Positions 20,757 to 29,633 of a stretch of DNA of 64,000 nucleotides are shown in pieces. The stretch's first letter is position 1; each line of letters starts with the position of its first letter. The stretch spans positions 62,001 through 126,000 of the forward strand of contig JALCMW010000005.1 in the NCBI GenBank assembly GCA_022648685.1. Direction: 5' to 3'. The position numbers and the translations under genes are program-made. Under the pieces are notes generated by a model. The model ran no database searches, was not told the DNA's origin, and saw nothing but the letters and a program-made list of their open reading frames with translations. Source of the stretch: Bacteroidales bacterium (GTDB taxonomy: Bacteria > Bacteroidota > Bacteroidia > Bacteroidales > UBA932).

Positions 20757-21470
20757 ATGGAAGAACAAAAATCTATTATAAGTTTCAGAAACGCGGATAT
20801 ACTGAACGGAGAGAATACCGTTATCTACGGTCTTGATCTGGAAATAAAGCCGGGGGATCTGGTATATATCGTCGGAAAAGTGGGTACAGGCAAGACATCC
20901 ATCATAAGGACCATGACGGCCGAAAATCCGTTGCTTAAAGGCGAAGGGCAAATATGCGGATTCGAACTCAACGGAATAAAAGAAAAGGAAATTCCTTACC
21001 TCCGAAGGAAACTGGGAGTCGTTTTCCAGGATTTCCAACTGCTCATGGACAGAAGCGTCTACGATAATCTCGATTTCGTACTCCGTGCCACGGGATGGAA
21101 GGACAGGGACAAATCGGAAAAAAGGATAAACGAAGTGCTGGAAGATGTCGGAATGACAACAAAATCCCACAAGATGCCGCACCAGCTTTCGGGAGGCGAA
21201 CAGCAAAGAATCGCCATAGCCAGAGCACTGCTTAACCATCCGGAAGTGATCCTGGCCGATGAGCCTACCGGAAATCTGGACAACGAAACGGCTGAAGGCA
21301 TACTTAATCTGCTAGCCGGAATCAACCGCAACAACGGAACTGCCATAGTAATGGTGACGCACAACAGAAACATATTCGAAAAATACAGGGGACGCGTTCT
21401 TGTGTGCAAGGATGAAAAATGCACCGAACAGAAAAACGACGAAGTCATAGACCTGGCTTTTAACGTCTGA
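20757..21470 (+). CDS. ftsE: FtsE-like ABC transporter ATP-binding protein
   Basis: A 237-residue ABC ATPase of the FtsE/LolD/MacB cluster. Walker A is GKVGTGKTS (an unusual Val and Thr in place of the common GxSGxGKS form), the Q-loop is VFQDFQLL, the signature is LSGGEQQR, Walker B is VILADEPTG and the switch His is in MVTHN. In Bacteroidetes FtsE works with FtsX at division to activate peptidoglycan hydrolases, but ftsX is not next to it here; nth follows after 17 bp. Lipoprotein-release ATPases (LolD) are close relatives, so the symbol is probable rather than certain. Confidence 0.8.
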   Translation: MEEQKSIISFRNADILNGENTVIYGLDLEIKPGDLVYIVGKVGTGKTSIIRTMTAENPLLKGEGQICGFELNGIKEKEIPYLRRKLGVVFQDFQLLMDRSVYDNLDFVLRATGWKDRDKSEKRINEVLEDVGMTTKSHKMPHQLSGGEQQRIAIARALLNHPEVILADEPTGNLDNETAEGILNLLAGINRNNGTAIVMVTHNRNIFEKYRGRVLVCKDEKCTEQKNDEVIDLAFNV

Positions 21471-21487
21471 TATCATACTAAATAATC

Positions 21488-22132
21488 ATGGACAAGGCAA
21501 AACGGTATGAAGAAATTTTCCGGTGGTTCAGGGAAAACAGGCCGGATCCCCATACCGAGCTAAAATACGCCAATCCTTTCCAGTTGCTTGTATCGGTCAT
21601 GTTGTCCGCTCAATGTACCGACAAAAGAGTGAACACAGTCACTCCGGGCATTTTTGCAAAATATCCTGATCCGAAGACCATGTCGAATGCGGAATTCGAC
21701 GACATCTTTCCTCTGGTCAAATCCGTTTCATACCCCAACAGCAAGGCAAGGCATCTCATTGGAATGGCGAAGAAACTTATGGAAGATTTCAATAGCGTAG
21801 TCCCTTCCGGCATTGCTGAACTCATGTCCCTCCCAGGAGTGGGGCACAAGACTGCAAATGTGATTGCATCAATAATATACAAGGAACCTGTAATAGCCGT
21901 GGATACCCATGTGTTCAGGGTATCGCACCGTCTGGGTCTCTCCGACGGCAAAACAGCCGATGCCGTGGAAAAAGATCTTGAAAGATTCATAAGCCCAGGA
22001 ACGAGGACTGACGCTCACCATTGGCTGATTCTTCACGGAAGATACACATGTACGGCAAGATCCCCGAAATGCGGGGAATGCGGACTGAAGAAATGGTGCC
22101 GGTACTATTTATCCGGGAATGCCGGCAACTGA
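21488..22132 (+). CDS. nth: Endonuclease III (DNA glycosylase/AP lyase)
   Basis: Base-excision repair enzyme removing oxidised pyrimidines. The 214-residue protein has the helix-hairpin-helix LPGVGHKTA with catalytic Lys121, catalytic Asp139 in VDTHVFRV, and the C-terminal [4Fe-4S] loop with Cys188, Cys195, Cys198 and Cys204 in the canonical C-x6-C-x2-C-x5-C spacing. Length is normal. It follows the FtsE-like gene by 17 bp and precedes the phosphate transporter by 80 bp, so it is likely read with the former. Confidence 0.96.
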   Translation: MDKAKRYEEIFRWFRENRPDPHTELKYANPFQLLVSVMLSAQCTDKRVNTVTPGIFAKYPDPKTMSNAEFDDIFPLVKSVSYPNSKARHLIGMAKKLMEDFNSVVPSGIAELMSLPGVGHKTANVIASIIYKEPVIAVDTHVFRVSHRLGLSDGKTADAVEKDLERFISPGTRTDAHHWLILHGRYTCTARSPKCGECGLKKWCRYYLSGNAGN

Positions 22133-22212
22133 CAAGAATTCGTAATATTTATTAAATATTTGTTTAACATTATTTGACAAACTTTGCGGAATAAGAATAA
22201 AACAATCTGTCT

Positions 22213-24522
22213 ATGGACAATATTTATCTGGCTCTTGTCGTTTTTCTCTTTATTCTCGCAGCGTTCGACCTCATAGTCGGTGTAAGCAACGATGCCGTCA
22301 ATTTCCTAAATTCGGCTATAGGGGCGAAGATAGCGACTTTTAGAACCATAATCATCGTAGCGGCGGCAGGTATATTCTGCGGAGCCGTCATGAGCGGAGG
22401 AATGATGGAAATAGCGCGTCACGGGGTATTCAGACCGGAAATGTTTTCCCTGAAAGAACTCATGTACCTTTTCATTGCCGTAATGGTATCAGACATATTC
22501 CTGCTCAATATATTCAATACTCTCGGGATGCCGACATCCACAACCGTATCCATGGTTTTCGAACTTCTGGGAGGGGCATTCGCACTTTCATTGCTCAAAA
22601 TGGTAAGCGACGGGGGGAGCCAGGATATTTCCTCTTATATGAATACAGGAAAGGCACTGTCGATGATCATGGCCATATTCGTTTCTGTAGCTGTCGCTTT
22701 CTTTTTCGGTGCTTTAGTACAATACATCTCACGGCTTGTATTCACATTCCGTTACAAAAGCCGCATGAAATGGAAAATCGGGATATTCGGAGGACTGGCA
22801 GCCACTGCCATAATTTATTTCATGATAATCAAGGGAATCAGGACATTCTCTTTCGTAAGCACCGGAACCGTCGATTTCATAGACGGGCACACCCTGCCGA
22901 TAATAATCGCAAGTTTCGTCTTCTTCTCATTGTTGACGCAGTTGCTTGACCACTATAAGGTGAACGTTCTGAAACTGCTTGTCCTGATGGGAACTTTCGC
23001 ACTTGCAATGGCTTTTGCCGGCAATGACCTTGTCAATTTCATAGGAGTTCCACTGGCGGGATATTCTTCATATACCGATTTCATTGCCAACGGAAGCGGA
23101 AATCCGTCGGACTACATGATGGGGGCCCTGAATGCGCCTGCCAAAACCCCAACTCTTTTTCTGACTCTGGCGGGATGCCTTATGATATATTCCCTGGCCA
23201 CATCCAGAAAAGCTTATAATGTAGTGAAAACTTCCGTGGATCTGTCTAAACAAAATGAAGGCGACGAAATGTTCGGATCTTCCAAAATAGCCAGGATGAT
23301 TGTACGAACATCGAAAGGGATAGCAAAAGCTTTTTCCGAAAGCGTTCCGGAGAACATGAAAAAATGGATTGCAGGAAGATTCGACAACAGTGTCACGGAA
23401 ATGAACCAGGGCGCCGCTTTCGACGAAATAAGGGCCACGGTCAATCTTGTGGTAGCCAGCCTCCTGATAGCATTGGGTACATCCCTAAAACTGCCGCTTT
23501 CCACGACGTATGTAACTTTCATGGTGGCAATGGGCTCATCATTGTCCGACAAAGCCTGGGGCCGCGAAAGCGCCGTTTTCAGGATAACGGGAGTACTTTC
23601 TGTCATCGGAGGATGGTTCATAACTGCGGGAGCAGCATTCATCATATGCTTTTTCGTCGCACTGGTAATGTATTTCGGAGGAGCAGTGATAACAGTAATC
23701 ATAATCATGCTTACTGTCTTCCTTCTTATCAGGAGCAACATCCGTTACAGGGAGAAACAAAAGAAAGAAAAAGGAGACATCCTGTTCAACAAGATAATGG
23801 CAAGCGATGACAAACGTGAAACCCTGGGACTCCTTTCCGAACATATGTCGCAATGCCAGGCAGAATTCCTGGAGTATGCCAACGAAACTTATCTTCTTAT
23901 CACGGAAGGGTTTGTCAACGAAGATTTGCGTTCTCTCCAAAAAGCCTACGATTCCATGGGCAAGCAGCGCATGGAGCTTAAGAACGTCAGACGCAAGGAA
24001 ATGATAGCCCTGCGGAGAATCGACGAAGGAGTCGCCATAGAAAAAAGCACTTGGTTCCATCTCGGGAGAAACAGCTGCGAAGATATATTATACTGTCTCA
24101 AAAGGATATATGATTCTTGCGAAGAACACATAGACAATAATTTTGTTCCCCTGGACAAAGAACAGACAAAGGAATTCCTACCGCTGAGAGACACCGTCCT
24201 GTTTTTGCTGAAAAGGACTTCTAAATTGATAAAATCCAAATATTACGGAGATATCCGGGAAGTGGCGGTAGAATGCGGCCAACTTGAACTCTGCCTTGAC
24301 GAAGCGAGGGGAAAGCAGATGGAAAGGATGAGATCGACAAAAGCGAACATAACCCTTGCATACGTATATCTCAACATACTTCAGGAATCCCAGGAAATAG
24401 TAACCGCGTTGAGACATCTGATGAGAGCCGCCGAGAAATTCGACGAAACCGGAGATGGATCAGGCTTTCCCGATGCCGCCGAAAATAAATTCCAGCCCTC
24501 CGGTTCTGGAAATCCCGGCTGA
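22213..24522 (+). CDS. PiT-family inorganic phosphate transporter with C-terminal PhoU-like domain
   Basis: A 769-residue membrane protein importing phosphate by cation symport. Two PHO4 half-domains contain the family signatures: GVSNDAVNFLNSAIG near the start and AGNDLVNFIGVPLAG in the middle, with GTSLKLPLSTTYVTFM later. About 12 TM helices end near residue 500. The remaining 250 residues are soluble and helical, resembling PhoU (LRSLQKAYDSMGKQRMELKNV and following), as in many Bacteroidetes PiT proteins. The last 21 codons overlap the end of the convergent histidine-kinase gene by 63 bp, and that tail is low-complexity and probably dispensable. Proximity to a PhoR/PhoB-like pair suggests phosphate control. 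Confidence 0.9.
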   Translation: MDNIYLALVVFLFILAAFDLIVGVSNDAVNFLNSAIGAKIATFRTIIIVAAAGIFCGAVMSGGMMEIARHGVFRPEMFSLKELMYLFIAVMVSDIFLLNIFNTLGMPTSTTVSMVFELLGGAFALSLLKMVSDGGSQDISSYMNTGKALSMIMAIFVSVAVAFFFGALVQYISRLVFTFRYKSRMKWKIGIFGGLAATAIIYFMIIKGIRTFSFVSTGTVDFIDGHTLPIIIASFVFFSLLTQLLDHYKVNVLKLLVLMGTFALAMAFAGNDLVNFIGVPLAGYSSYTDFIANGSGNPSDYMMGALNAPAKTPTLFLTLAGCLMIYSLATSRKAYNVVKTSVDLSKQNEGDEMFGSSKIARMIVRTSKGIAKAFSESVPENMKKWIAGRFDNSVTEMNQGAAFDEIRATVNLVVASLLIALGTSLKLPLSTTYVTFMVAMGSSLSDKAWGRESAVFRITGVLSVIGGWFITAGAAFIICFFVALVMYFGGAVITVIIIMLTVFLLIRSNIRYREKQKKEKGDILFNKIMASDDKRETLGLLSEHMSQCQAEFLEYANETYLLITEGFVNEDLRSLQKAYDSMGKQRMELKNVRRKEMIALRRIDEGVAIEKSTWFHLGRNSCEDILYCLKRIYDSCEEHIDNNFVPLDKEQTKEFLPLRDTVLFLLKRTSKLIKSKYYGDIREVAVECGQLELCLDEARGKQMERMRSTKANITLAYVYLNILQESQEIVTALRHLMRAAEKFDETGDGSGFPDAAENKFQPSGSGNPG

Positions 24523-25884
24523 GATTGTACCATTATGAAGTTTTACGGCATTCTTTACTATGGCAAGACCAAGTCCGGTTCCTCCGGCAGAGCGCGAGCG
24601 GCCGTCATCCACACGATAGAAGCGTTCGAAAAGATGTGGCAGATGTTCCGGGTCCACACCTTTTCCGTTGTCTGCAAAACTGAAATAATATGAATCCGAA
24701 GTCTCTTTTATAACTTTTACGGTAATAATCACGCCGTCCCCCGCATATTTCACGGAATTCTCGGTAAGATTTCTGAAAACGGAATACAGAAGCTGCCTTA
24801 TTCCCTTTACATTCACATCTTTATCCACCAGATTGAAAAACCGGATTTTCTTTTCAGCCATGACTTTTTCGTATTCGGAACGGACCGAATTCACTATCTC
24901 GCAAATGTTCACGGATGCAGTTCCGAATGAAGCAGGCGCATCCTCTATTTTCGTAAGCAGGGAAATATCCCTAAGCAATTCGGACAACCTTACGCTTTGG
25001 GCATAGCACCTTTCGATGAATCCGGCCCTGGTCTCTTCGTCCATATCCGGATCATTTACAATAGTTTCAAGATATCCCTGTATGCTGCTTACCGGGGTTT
25101 TCAATTCGTGGGCAACGTTCTGAGTAAGCTGACGTTTCAATCTTGTCTTGTCATCTTCGCTATTCTGCAATTTTGTGTAAAGATGTACTATATTTCCGGA
25201 TATGTCTCCCAATTCATCATTCGGGAAACGGATTTCCCCGCTGGCAATGTCGTCATCATTCTCCGCCTTGGAAGCGAAAAGACGCAATTGATTTATATTA
25301 ATGCCAATTCTCCTGGAATATAAAAACATAACTGCAAGCAGCAGCAAGTAAATCACGGAAGCGAACCAAAGATAGTTCCGGTCCACCGATAATATGTGTG
25401 AGAGGACGGTTCCGTAAGGAAGGGAAGATCGGATGAAATACCCGTATTCGGGAAAGTAAGTAGCCGAATAGAAATATACATCATGCGTAGTCTCGGAATT
25501 TCTCTTTACGGAATAGCCGCTCCCGTTGCGGAAAGCCATCATGATTTCCCGACGTCCCGAATGATTGGGCATCGAAGCGAAATCATGATCCCGGCTGTCA
25601 TAAAGCACCTTTCCGTTCGAAGCAATCAGAGTAACTCTAAGACTGGCTATCGAATGATGCTCTATATAAGAAGCTATGGAAATCGAATCGATGTCAGAAG
25701 CAAGCGACTGCGACATGAAAGAATTGTAATCCTGCAGACGTGTATTGAGGACATCTATTCTATAAGTTTTCTCTCTATGATACTGAAACAGGACGAAACA
25801 AGATACGAAAGCCGTGAAAAGCAACGTCACGGAAAAGAACAGCCTGAGGCTGAACGGGAACCATCTTTTACCTGATGTCATCAT
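24460..25884 (-). CDS. PhoR-like sensor histidine kinase
   Basis: A 474-residue membrane kinase. TM1 (about 12-34) and TM2 (about 170-190) flank a periplasmic sensor of about 135 residues. A HAMP-like linker leads to the HisKA dimerisation helix with His259 in NVAHELKTPVSS. The ATPase has the N-box NLTENSVKYA, DNGKGVDPEHL, FERFYRVDDGRSRSAGGTGLGLAIVK. The start overlaps the stop of the response regulator gene by 17 bp, so the two are translationally coupled. Its nearest relatives by architecture are Bacteroidetes PhoR-type kinases. The phosphate role is inferred from the neighbouring PiT gene. Confidence 0.9.
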   Translation of the reverse strand: MMTSGKRWFPFSLRLFFSVTLLFTAFVSCFVLFQYHREKTYRIDVLNTRLQDYNSFMSQSLASDIDSISIASYIEHHSIASLRVTLIASNGKVLYDSRDHDFASMPNHSGRREIMMAFRNGSGYSVKRNSETTHDVYFYSATYFPEYGYFIRSSLPYGTVLSHILSVDRNYLWFASVIYLLLLAVMFLYSRRIGININQLRLFASKAENDDDIASGEIRFPNDELGDISGNIVHLYTKLQNSEDDKTRLKRQLTQNVAHELKTPVSSIQGYLETIVNDPDMDEETRAGFIERCYAQSVRLSELLRDISLLTKIEDAPASFGTASVNICEIVNSVRSEYEKVMAEKKIRFFNLVDKDVNVKGIRQLLYSVFRNLTENSVKYAGDGVIITVKVIKETSDSYYFSFADNGKGVDPEHLPHLFERFYRVDDGRSRSAGGTGLGLAIVKNAVKLHNGTISAGISRTGGLEFIFGGIGKA

Positions 25885-26545
25885 CGAAAAGATATCCGTA
25901 GCCGTGTCTGGTTACTATCCGGCTGCCGAGAATTCCCAGCTTAGACCTCAAATGATTGATGTTTACATCGACGACCCTTTCAAAAACATCATTGTCACCC
26001 GGCCATACTTCCGAAAGCAGATTTTCCCTGGAAAACACTTTTCCGGGATTCTTAAGAAAAAGAATCAATATTTCGAATTCTTTTTTTGTCAAAACAACTT
26101 CTTTTCCCTCAACTGTTATTCGCTTTCCCCTCTCGTCAAGAATGAGTTTTCCATTGCAGTAACTTTCGGGAATATTCCCCGAAGTTCTTTTGAGCACGGC
26201 CTTGACGCGTGACAACACCTCAGCTAAGGAAAAGGGTTTGGATATATAGTCATCCGCACCAAGAGAAAAACCAGTGACGGTATCGTTCTCGGTATCCTTG
26301 GCAGTTATGAATATTATAGGGACATCCGAAGAGGCTTTGTCTTTCTTCAGGATTTCGACCATTGCGAAACCGGACATTCCTCCAAGCATGACATCCAAAA
26401 GAATAAGCGAGAAGTTTCCTATCGGCATGGACAAAGCTTCTTCGGCGGAAAAAGCCGTATCTACTTCATATCCGGCCTTTTCGAGATTGTACTTAAGGAT
26501 TTCGCAGATATCCTGCTCGTCATCCACTACAAGGATCCTGTTCAT
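25868..26545 (-). CDS. OmpR/PhoB-family response regulator
   Basis: A 225-residue two-domain regulator. The receiver has the acidic pair in VVDDEQD, phosphoacceptor Asp51 in LLDVMLGG, Thr/Ser switch in FITAKD and Lys in YISKPF. The C-terminal winged helix carries LTKKEFEILILFL and RVVDVNINHLRSKLG, ending in RHGYGYLF. It starts 18 bp after the stop of the phosphohexomutase gene and overlaps the kinase gene. It probably responds to the coupled kinase and may control phosphate genes including the convergent PiT gene. I cannot identify a Pho-box with confidence. Confidence 0.92.
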   Translation of the reverse strand: MNRILVVDDEQDICEILKYNLEKAGYEVDTAFSAEEALSMPIGNFSLILLDVMLGGMSGFAMVEILKKDKASSDVPIIFITAKDTENDTVTGFSLGADDYISKPFSLAEVLSRVKAVLKRTSGNIPESYCNGKLILDERGKRITVEGKEVVLTKKEFEILILFLKNPGKVFSRENLLSEVWPGDNDVFERVVDVNINHLRSKLGILGSRIVTRHGYGYLFDDDIR

Positions 26546-26563
26546 AAGAAAGATAATTCGGTA

Positions 26564-28234
26564 TTACTTGACGAACTGCTCTTTGAGCATATCCAGCCTT
26601 GCGTCTGCATCATTCCCTTTCGCTCCGAAATAGAATTTTATTTTCGGCTCGGTACCTGAAGGCCGTACGGAAACGACATCATCCCTTTCACTGAAAAACT
26701 GTAGGACATCAGACGATGGAAGACCTGTCTTTCCCGTATCAAGATAATCTATGACCTTCGCCACAGGAGAACCGGCCAGTTCCACCGGAGGATTCAGCCG
26801 CATTGCCTTCATCTTGTTGCCGATTTCTTCGGCACCTGCTTTCCCCTTGAGGACAAGATATGACATCTTTTCCTTTCTGTAACCGAATTCGGAATAAATT
26901 TTCTGCAGCAAGCCATACAAGGTAAGTCCCTGATCGGCTGCCCATGCAGCACATTCGGCGACAAAAGAACATGCCGTCTGTGCATCCTTGTCACGAACGA
27001 ATTGCCCGGCATTGAATCCGTAGCTCTCTTCCCCTCCGCAGATGAATTCGCCCGAGCCTTCATTCTTCTTTACTACTTCTGCTATATATTTGAATCCTGT
27101 AAGCACATTATATATTCTGACTCCGAATTTCCTGCATATGTCAGTAATCAGTTCCGTGGTTACAATCGTCTTCACGACATACTTGGAAGGATCCAGCCGT
27201 CCGAGTTCCTTCCATCGCGTGAGAATATAATATGTAAGAATCGAAGCAGTCTGGTTTCCGTTCAGAAGAACCATCCCGCCTTTGTCGTTACGCACCGCAA
27301 TACCCATCCTGTCCGCATCGGGATCGGTAGCCATCACGATATCTGCATTTTCCTTCCCGGCGACATCAACGGCCATCTCAAGCGCGGAAGACTCTTCCGG
27401 ATTAGGGGAAACTACCGTTGGGAAATCACCGTCGCTCACATCCTGGTCAGGCACATGGAATACATTGCGGAAACCAAGACGACGCAGACATTCCGGAACC
27501 AACCGAACCCCGCATCCGTGAAGAGGAGTATATACAAACTTTATGTCAGCATGCCTGGACCTTGAATCCGGCGACAACATCATGGAAAGTATATCTCCCA
27601 GATAGGCCTCATCCACATCCTTTCCCATCATCTCTATTTCACCGCATTCCAATCCGGGCTCAAATTTAACCTGGGAAGGATCGTTGATTTTCGAAACTTC
27701 CGCTACGATGTCCTTGTCAACGGGGGATGTGATCTGGGCCCCGTCGGACCAGAACACTTTGTATCCGTTATATTCCTTGGGATTATGAGAAGCCGTGATC
27801 ATTACGCCGGCAACGGCACCTTTCATACGTATTGCATAACTGAGTTCCGGAGTAGGACGAATGTTGTCGAAAAGGAAAACATGAAGTCCGTTGGATGAAA
27901 GCACATCAGCAGTTATCTTGGCAAAAAGCTTGCTGTTGTTGCGGCTGTCGAAAGAAATGCAAACTTTTGCATCATCATCCTCATTTACATGTGAAAGAAT
28001 ATAATTGGCAAGGCCTTGCGTCGCCATCCCGACGGTATATTTGTTCATCCTGTTGGTTCCTACCCCCATCAAGCCCCTCAGCCCCCCGGTTCCGAATTCG
28101 AGATTCTTGTAAAATGCATCTTCGAAAGCGGCAGGGTCATTATTTCGCAATTCTATTACACGGCCTTTGGTTTCAGGATCGAAATCCCCTTCGAGCCAGC
28201 TTTTGGCCGCTTCTTTATAATCTCTCGTAATCAT
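26564..28234 (-). CDS. Phosphoglucomutase/phosphomannomutase
   Basis: A 556-residue alpha-D-phosphohexomutase interconverting hexose 1- and 6-phosphates. The active-site phosphoserine is Ser149 in ITASHNPKEYNG. The Mg-binding loop is DPDADRMG, the sugar-binding loop is GGEESYGF and the phosphate-binding loop is RPSGTEPKIKFY. The length is that of the eukaryote-like PGM2/phosphopentomutase-like group common in Bacteroidetes. It is followed after 18 bp by the two-component pair and is divergent from the methyltransferase gene. The exact sugar preference cannot be read from sequence. Confidence 0.92.
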   Translation of the reverse strand: MITRDYKEAAKSWLEGDFDPETKGRVIELRNNDPAAFEDAFYKNLEFGTGGLRGLMGVGTNRMNKYTVGMATQGLANYILSHVNEDDDAKVCISFDSRNNSKLFAKITADVLSSNGLHVFLFDNIRPTPELSYAIRMKGAVAGVMITASHNPKEYNGYKVFWSDGAQITSPVDKDIVAEVSKINDPSQVKFEPGLECGEIEMMGKDVDEAYLGDILSMMLSPDSRSRHADIKFVYTPLHGCGVRLVPECLRRLGFRNVFHVPDQDVSDGDFPTVVSPNPEESSALEMAVDVAGKENADIVMATDPDADRMGIAVRNDKGGMVLLNGNQTASILTYYILTRWKELGRLDPSKYVVKTIVTTELITDICRKFGVRIYNVLTGFKYIAEVVKKNEGSGEFICGGEESYGFNAGQFVRDKDAQTACSFVAECAAWAADQGLTLYGLLQKIYSEFGYRKEKMSYLVLKGKAGAEEIGNKMKAMRLNPPVELAGSPVAKVIDYLDTGKTGLPSSDVLQFFSERDDVVSVRPSGTEPKIKFYFGAKGNDADARLDMLKEQFVK

Positions 28235-28291
28235 AATATGGAAATATTTGACATGTCACAAAAAACACGATATAATGATACTATCGTCAGA

Positions 28292-28299
28292 CAAATATA
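28292..28299 (-). promoter_or_regulatory. Predicted -7 element for the phosphohexomutase-two-component operon
   Basis: TATATTTG on the minus strand, an exact TAnnTTTG match, about 57 bp before the start codon at 28234. No clear -33 TTTG was found at 19-21 bp. Confidence 0.4.
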
Positions 28300-28320
28300 A
28301 TCAATTAACTTGAAATTTAT

Positions 28321-28328
28321 TAATTTTG
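28321..28328 (+). promoter_or_regulatory. Predicted -7 element for the THUMP-like methyltransferase
   Basis: TAATTTTG, an exact TAnnTTTG match, 21 bp before the ATG at 28350. The TTG at 28326 that could also open the frame lies inside it, which favours the ATG as start. A good -33 box is lacking. Confidence 0.4.
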
Positions 28329-28349
28329 AAAAATACAAACATACAGAGA

Positions 28350-29633
28350 ATGCACACTTTCACGGATTTCATCCTGAAACATGAAAACGACGATACAAAC
28401 GACTTGCTTTTAGGAAAAGGGAAATGGCCCGACATAGACATGGAAGCAGCCGCAGGCACCATTATCAGCCGCAGGAAGCTTAAAACAAAAGTGCCGCAAT
28501 GGTACGCAGTCCCGCAGTTGATATTTCCTGTCCCTCTTGCCGCCGAGCAATGCAGTTCCCATGAAGCGGCTTCATACAAAGCCGGCGTCTGCTCCGCGAT
28601 TCTTTCGGAAAACGGAATTCCACCAGAATCGGCATTATTGGCAGACCTGACGGGAGGAATGGGTGTGGACAGCGCCGCTTTTTCAAGGATATGCGGGAAT
28701 GTCATATTCAACGAAATGAACAAGACACTTGCTGAGGCCGCCGCATATAACTTCGGGACGCTGGGAATACAAAACATAAAGATCTGGAATTCCGAAGTCT
28801 CAGGGGACAACGTCGGAGAAATCCTCGGAGGCGAAAAGCCCTCGATTATATATCTTGATCCGGCAAGACGTTCGAAAGACGGCCGGAAAGTATTCCTGAT
28901 CCATGATTGCAGCCCGGACATACTGTCGATAAAAGACGAACTATTCCGCCATACTAGCAACATTTTACTCAAATTGTCCCCCATGGCAGATATATCAAGG
29001 GCAGTATCGGAACTTGGAATGGTCAGGGAAGTCCACATAGTAGCGTTCGGAGGGGAATGCCGTGAAATGCTCATATGGATGGACAAGGATTGGAAAGAAG
29101 AGTACTCGATAACTGTTTGCGAATCGGGCAGGACATTTTCTTTCAGACCTTCAGAAGAACATAAAACAGGGGAAGAGCTCCTTGCCGATAAGGAAGATCT
29201 TTCAGCCGGCACCGGCTGTGCCGGAAATCAAGCATTCCTTTTCGAACCTGGCAAAGCTCTTATGAAAGCCGGAGCATTCAATCTGACAGGAAAGATCTTC
29301 AACATCAGAAAATTGGGAAAATCAACGCATCTATATATTGTCGCCGGAGATCAAACGGAAAAATTGCGTAAATTATCCGGATTCGGCAAATTATTCGAAA
29401 TAAAGGAAATCTGCGGACTTAACAACAGGAACATCAGATCGACAGGAAAGAAATACCCCCGCTGCGAAGTATCGGCAATGAATATACGAATGACAAGCGA
29501 TGAATTAAGAAAAAAGACTGGTACGACCTCCGGAAACGGAATCCATCTGTTCGGGGCAAAGGTGGACTTCGCGGAAAATCAGCACGGCAACTTCATTTTC
29601 GTGACAGCGCCTATGGCTGCAAAAGATATTTAA
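28350..29633 (+). CDS. THUMP-like class I SAM-dependent methyltransferase
   Basis: A 427-residue protein from the ATG at 28350. The centre is a Rossmann methyltransferase core: motif I LLADLTGGMGVDSAAF at about 95-110, an acidic residue after IFNEMN that would bind the ribose, and motif IV IIYLDPARR. The C-terminal 100 residues form a small separate domain. It matches the Bacteroidetes THUMP-like family related to Trm14/RlmL-type RNA methylases, though the substrate is unproven. It is divergent from the phosphohexomutase gene and its last 23 bp overlap the end of the convergent DPP IV gene. Confidence 0.82.
   Translation: MHTFTDFILKHENDDTNDLLLGKGKWPDIDMEAAAGTIISRRKLKTKVPQWYAVPQLIFPVPLAAEQCSSHEAASYKAGVCSAILSENGIPPESALLADLTGGMGVDSAAFSRICGNVIFNEMNKTLAEAAAYNFGTLGIQNIKIWNSEVSGDNVGEILGGEKPSIIYLDPARRSKDGRKVFLIHDCSPDILSIKDELFRHTSNILLKLSPMADISRAVSELGMVREVHIVAFGGECREMLIWMDKDWKEEYSITVCESGRTFSFRPSEEHKTGEELLADKEDLSAGTGCAGNQAFLFEPGKALMKAGAFNLTGKIFNIRKLGKSTHLYIVAGDQTEKLRKLSGFGKLFEIKEICGLNNRNIRSTGKKYPRCEVSAMNIRMTSDELRKKTGTTSGNGIHLFGAKVDFAENQHGNFIFVTAPMAAKDI

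Noticed and set aside
22133..22212. Possible promoter or Pho-box before the PiT transporter gene
   Set aside because: Several TTTG words occur, but none has TA at the right distance and no repeated PhoB-type box can be seen.
28301..29212. Minus-strand open frame (303 codons) opposite the methyltransferase
   Set aside because: Serine-rich antisense translation without a domain; the plus strand carries the SAM-binding and DPAR motifs.
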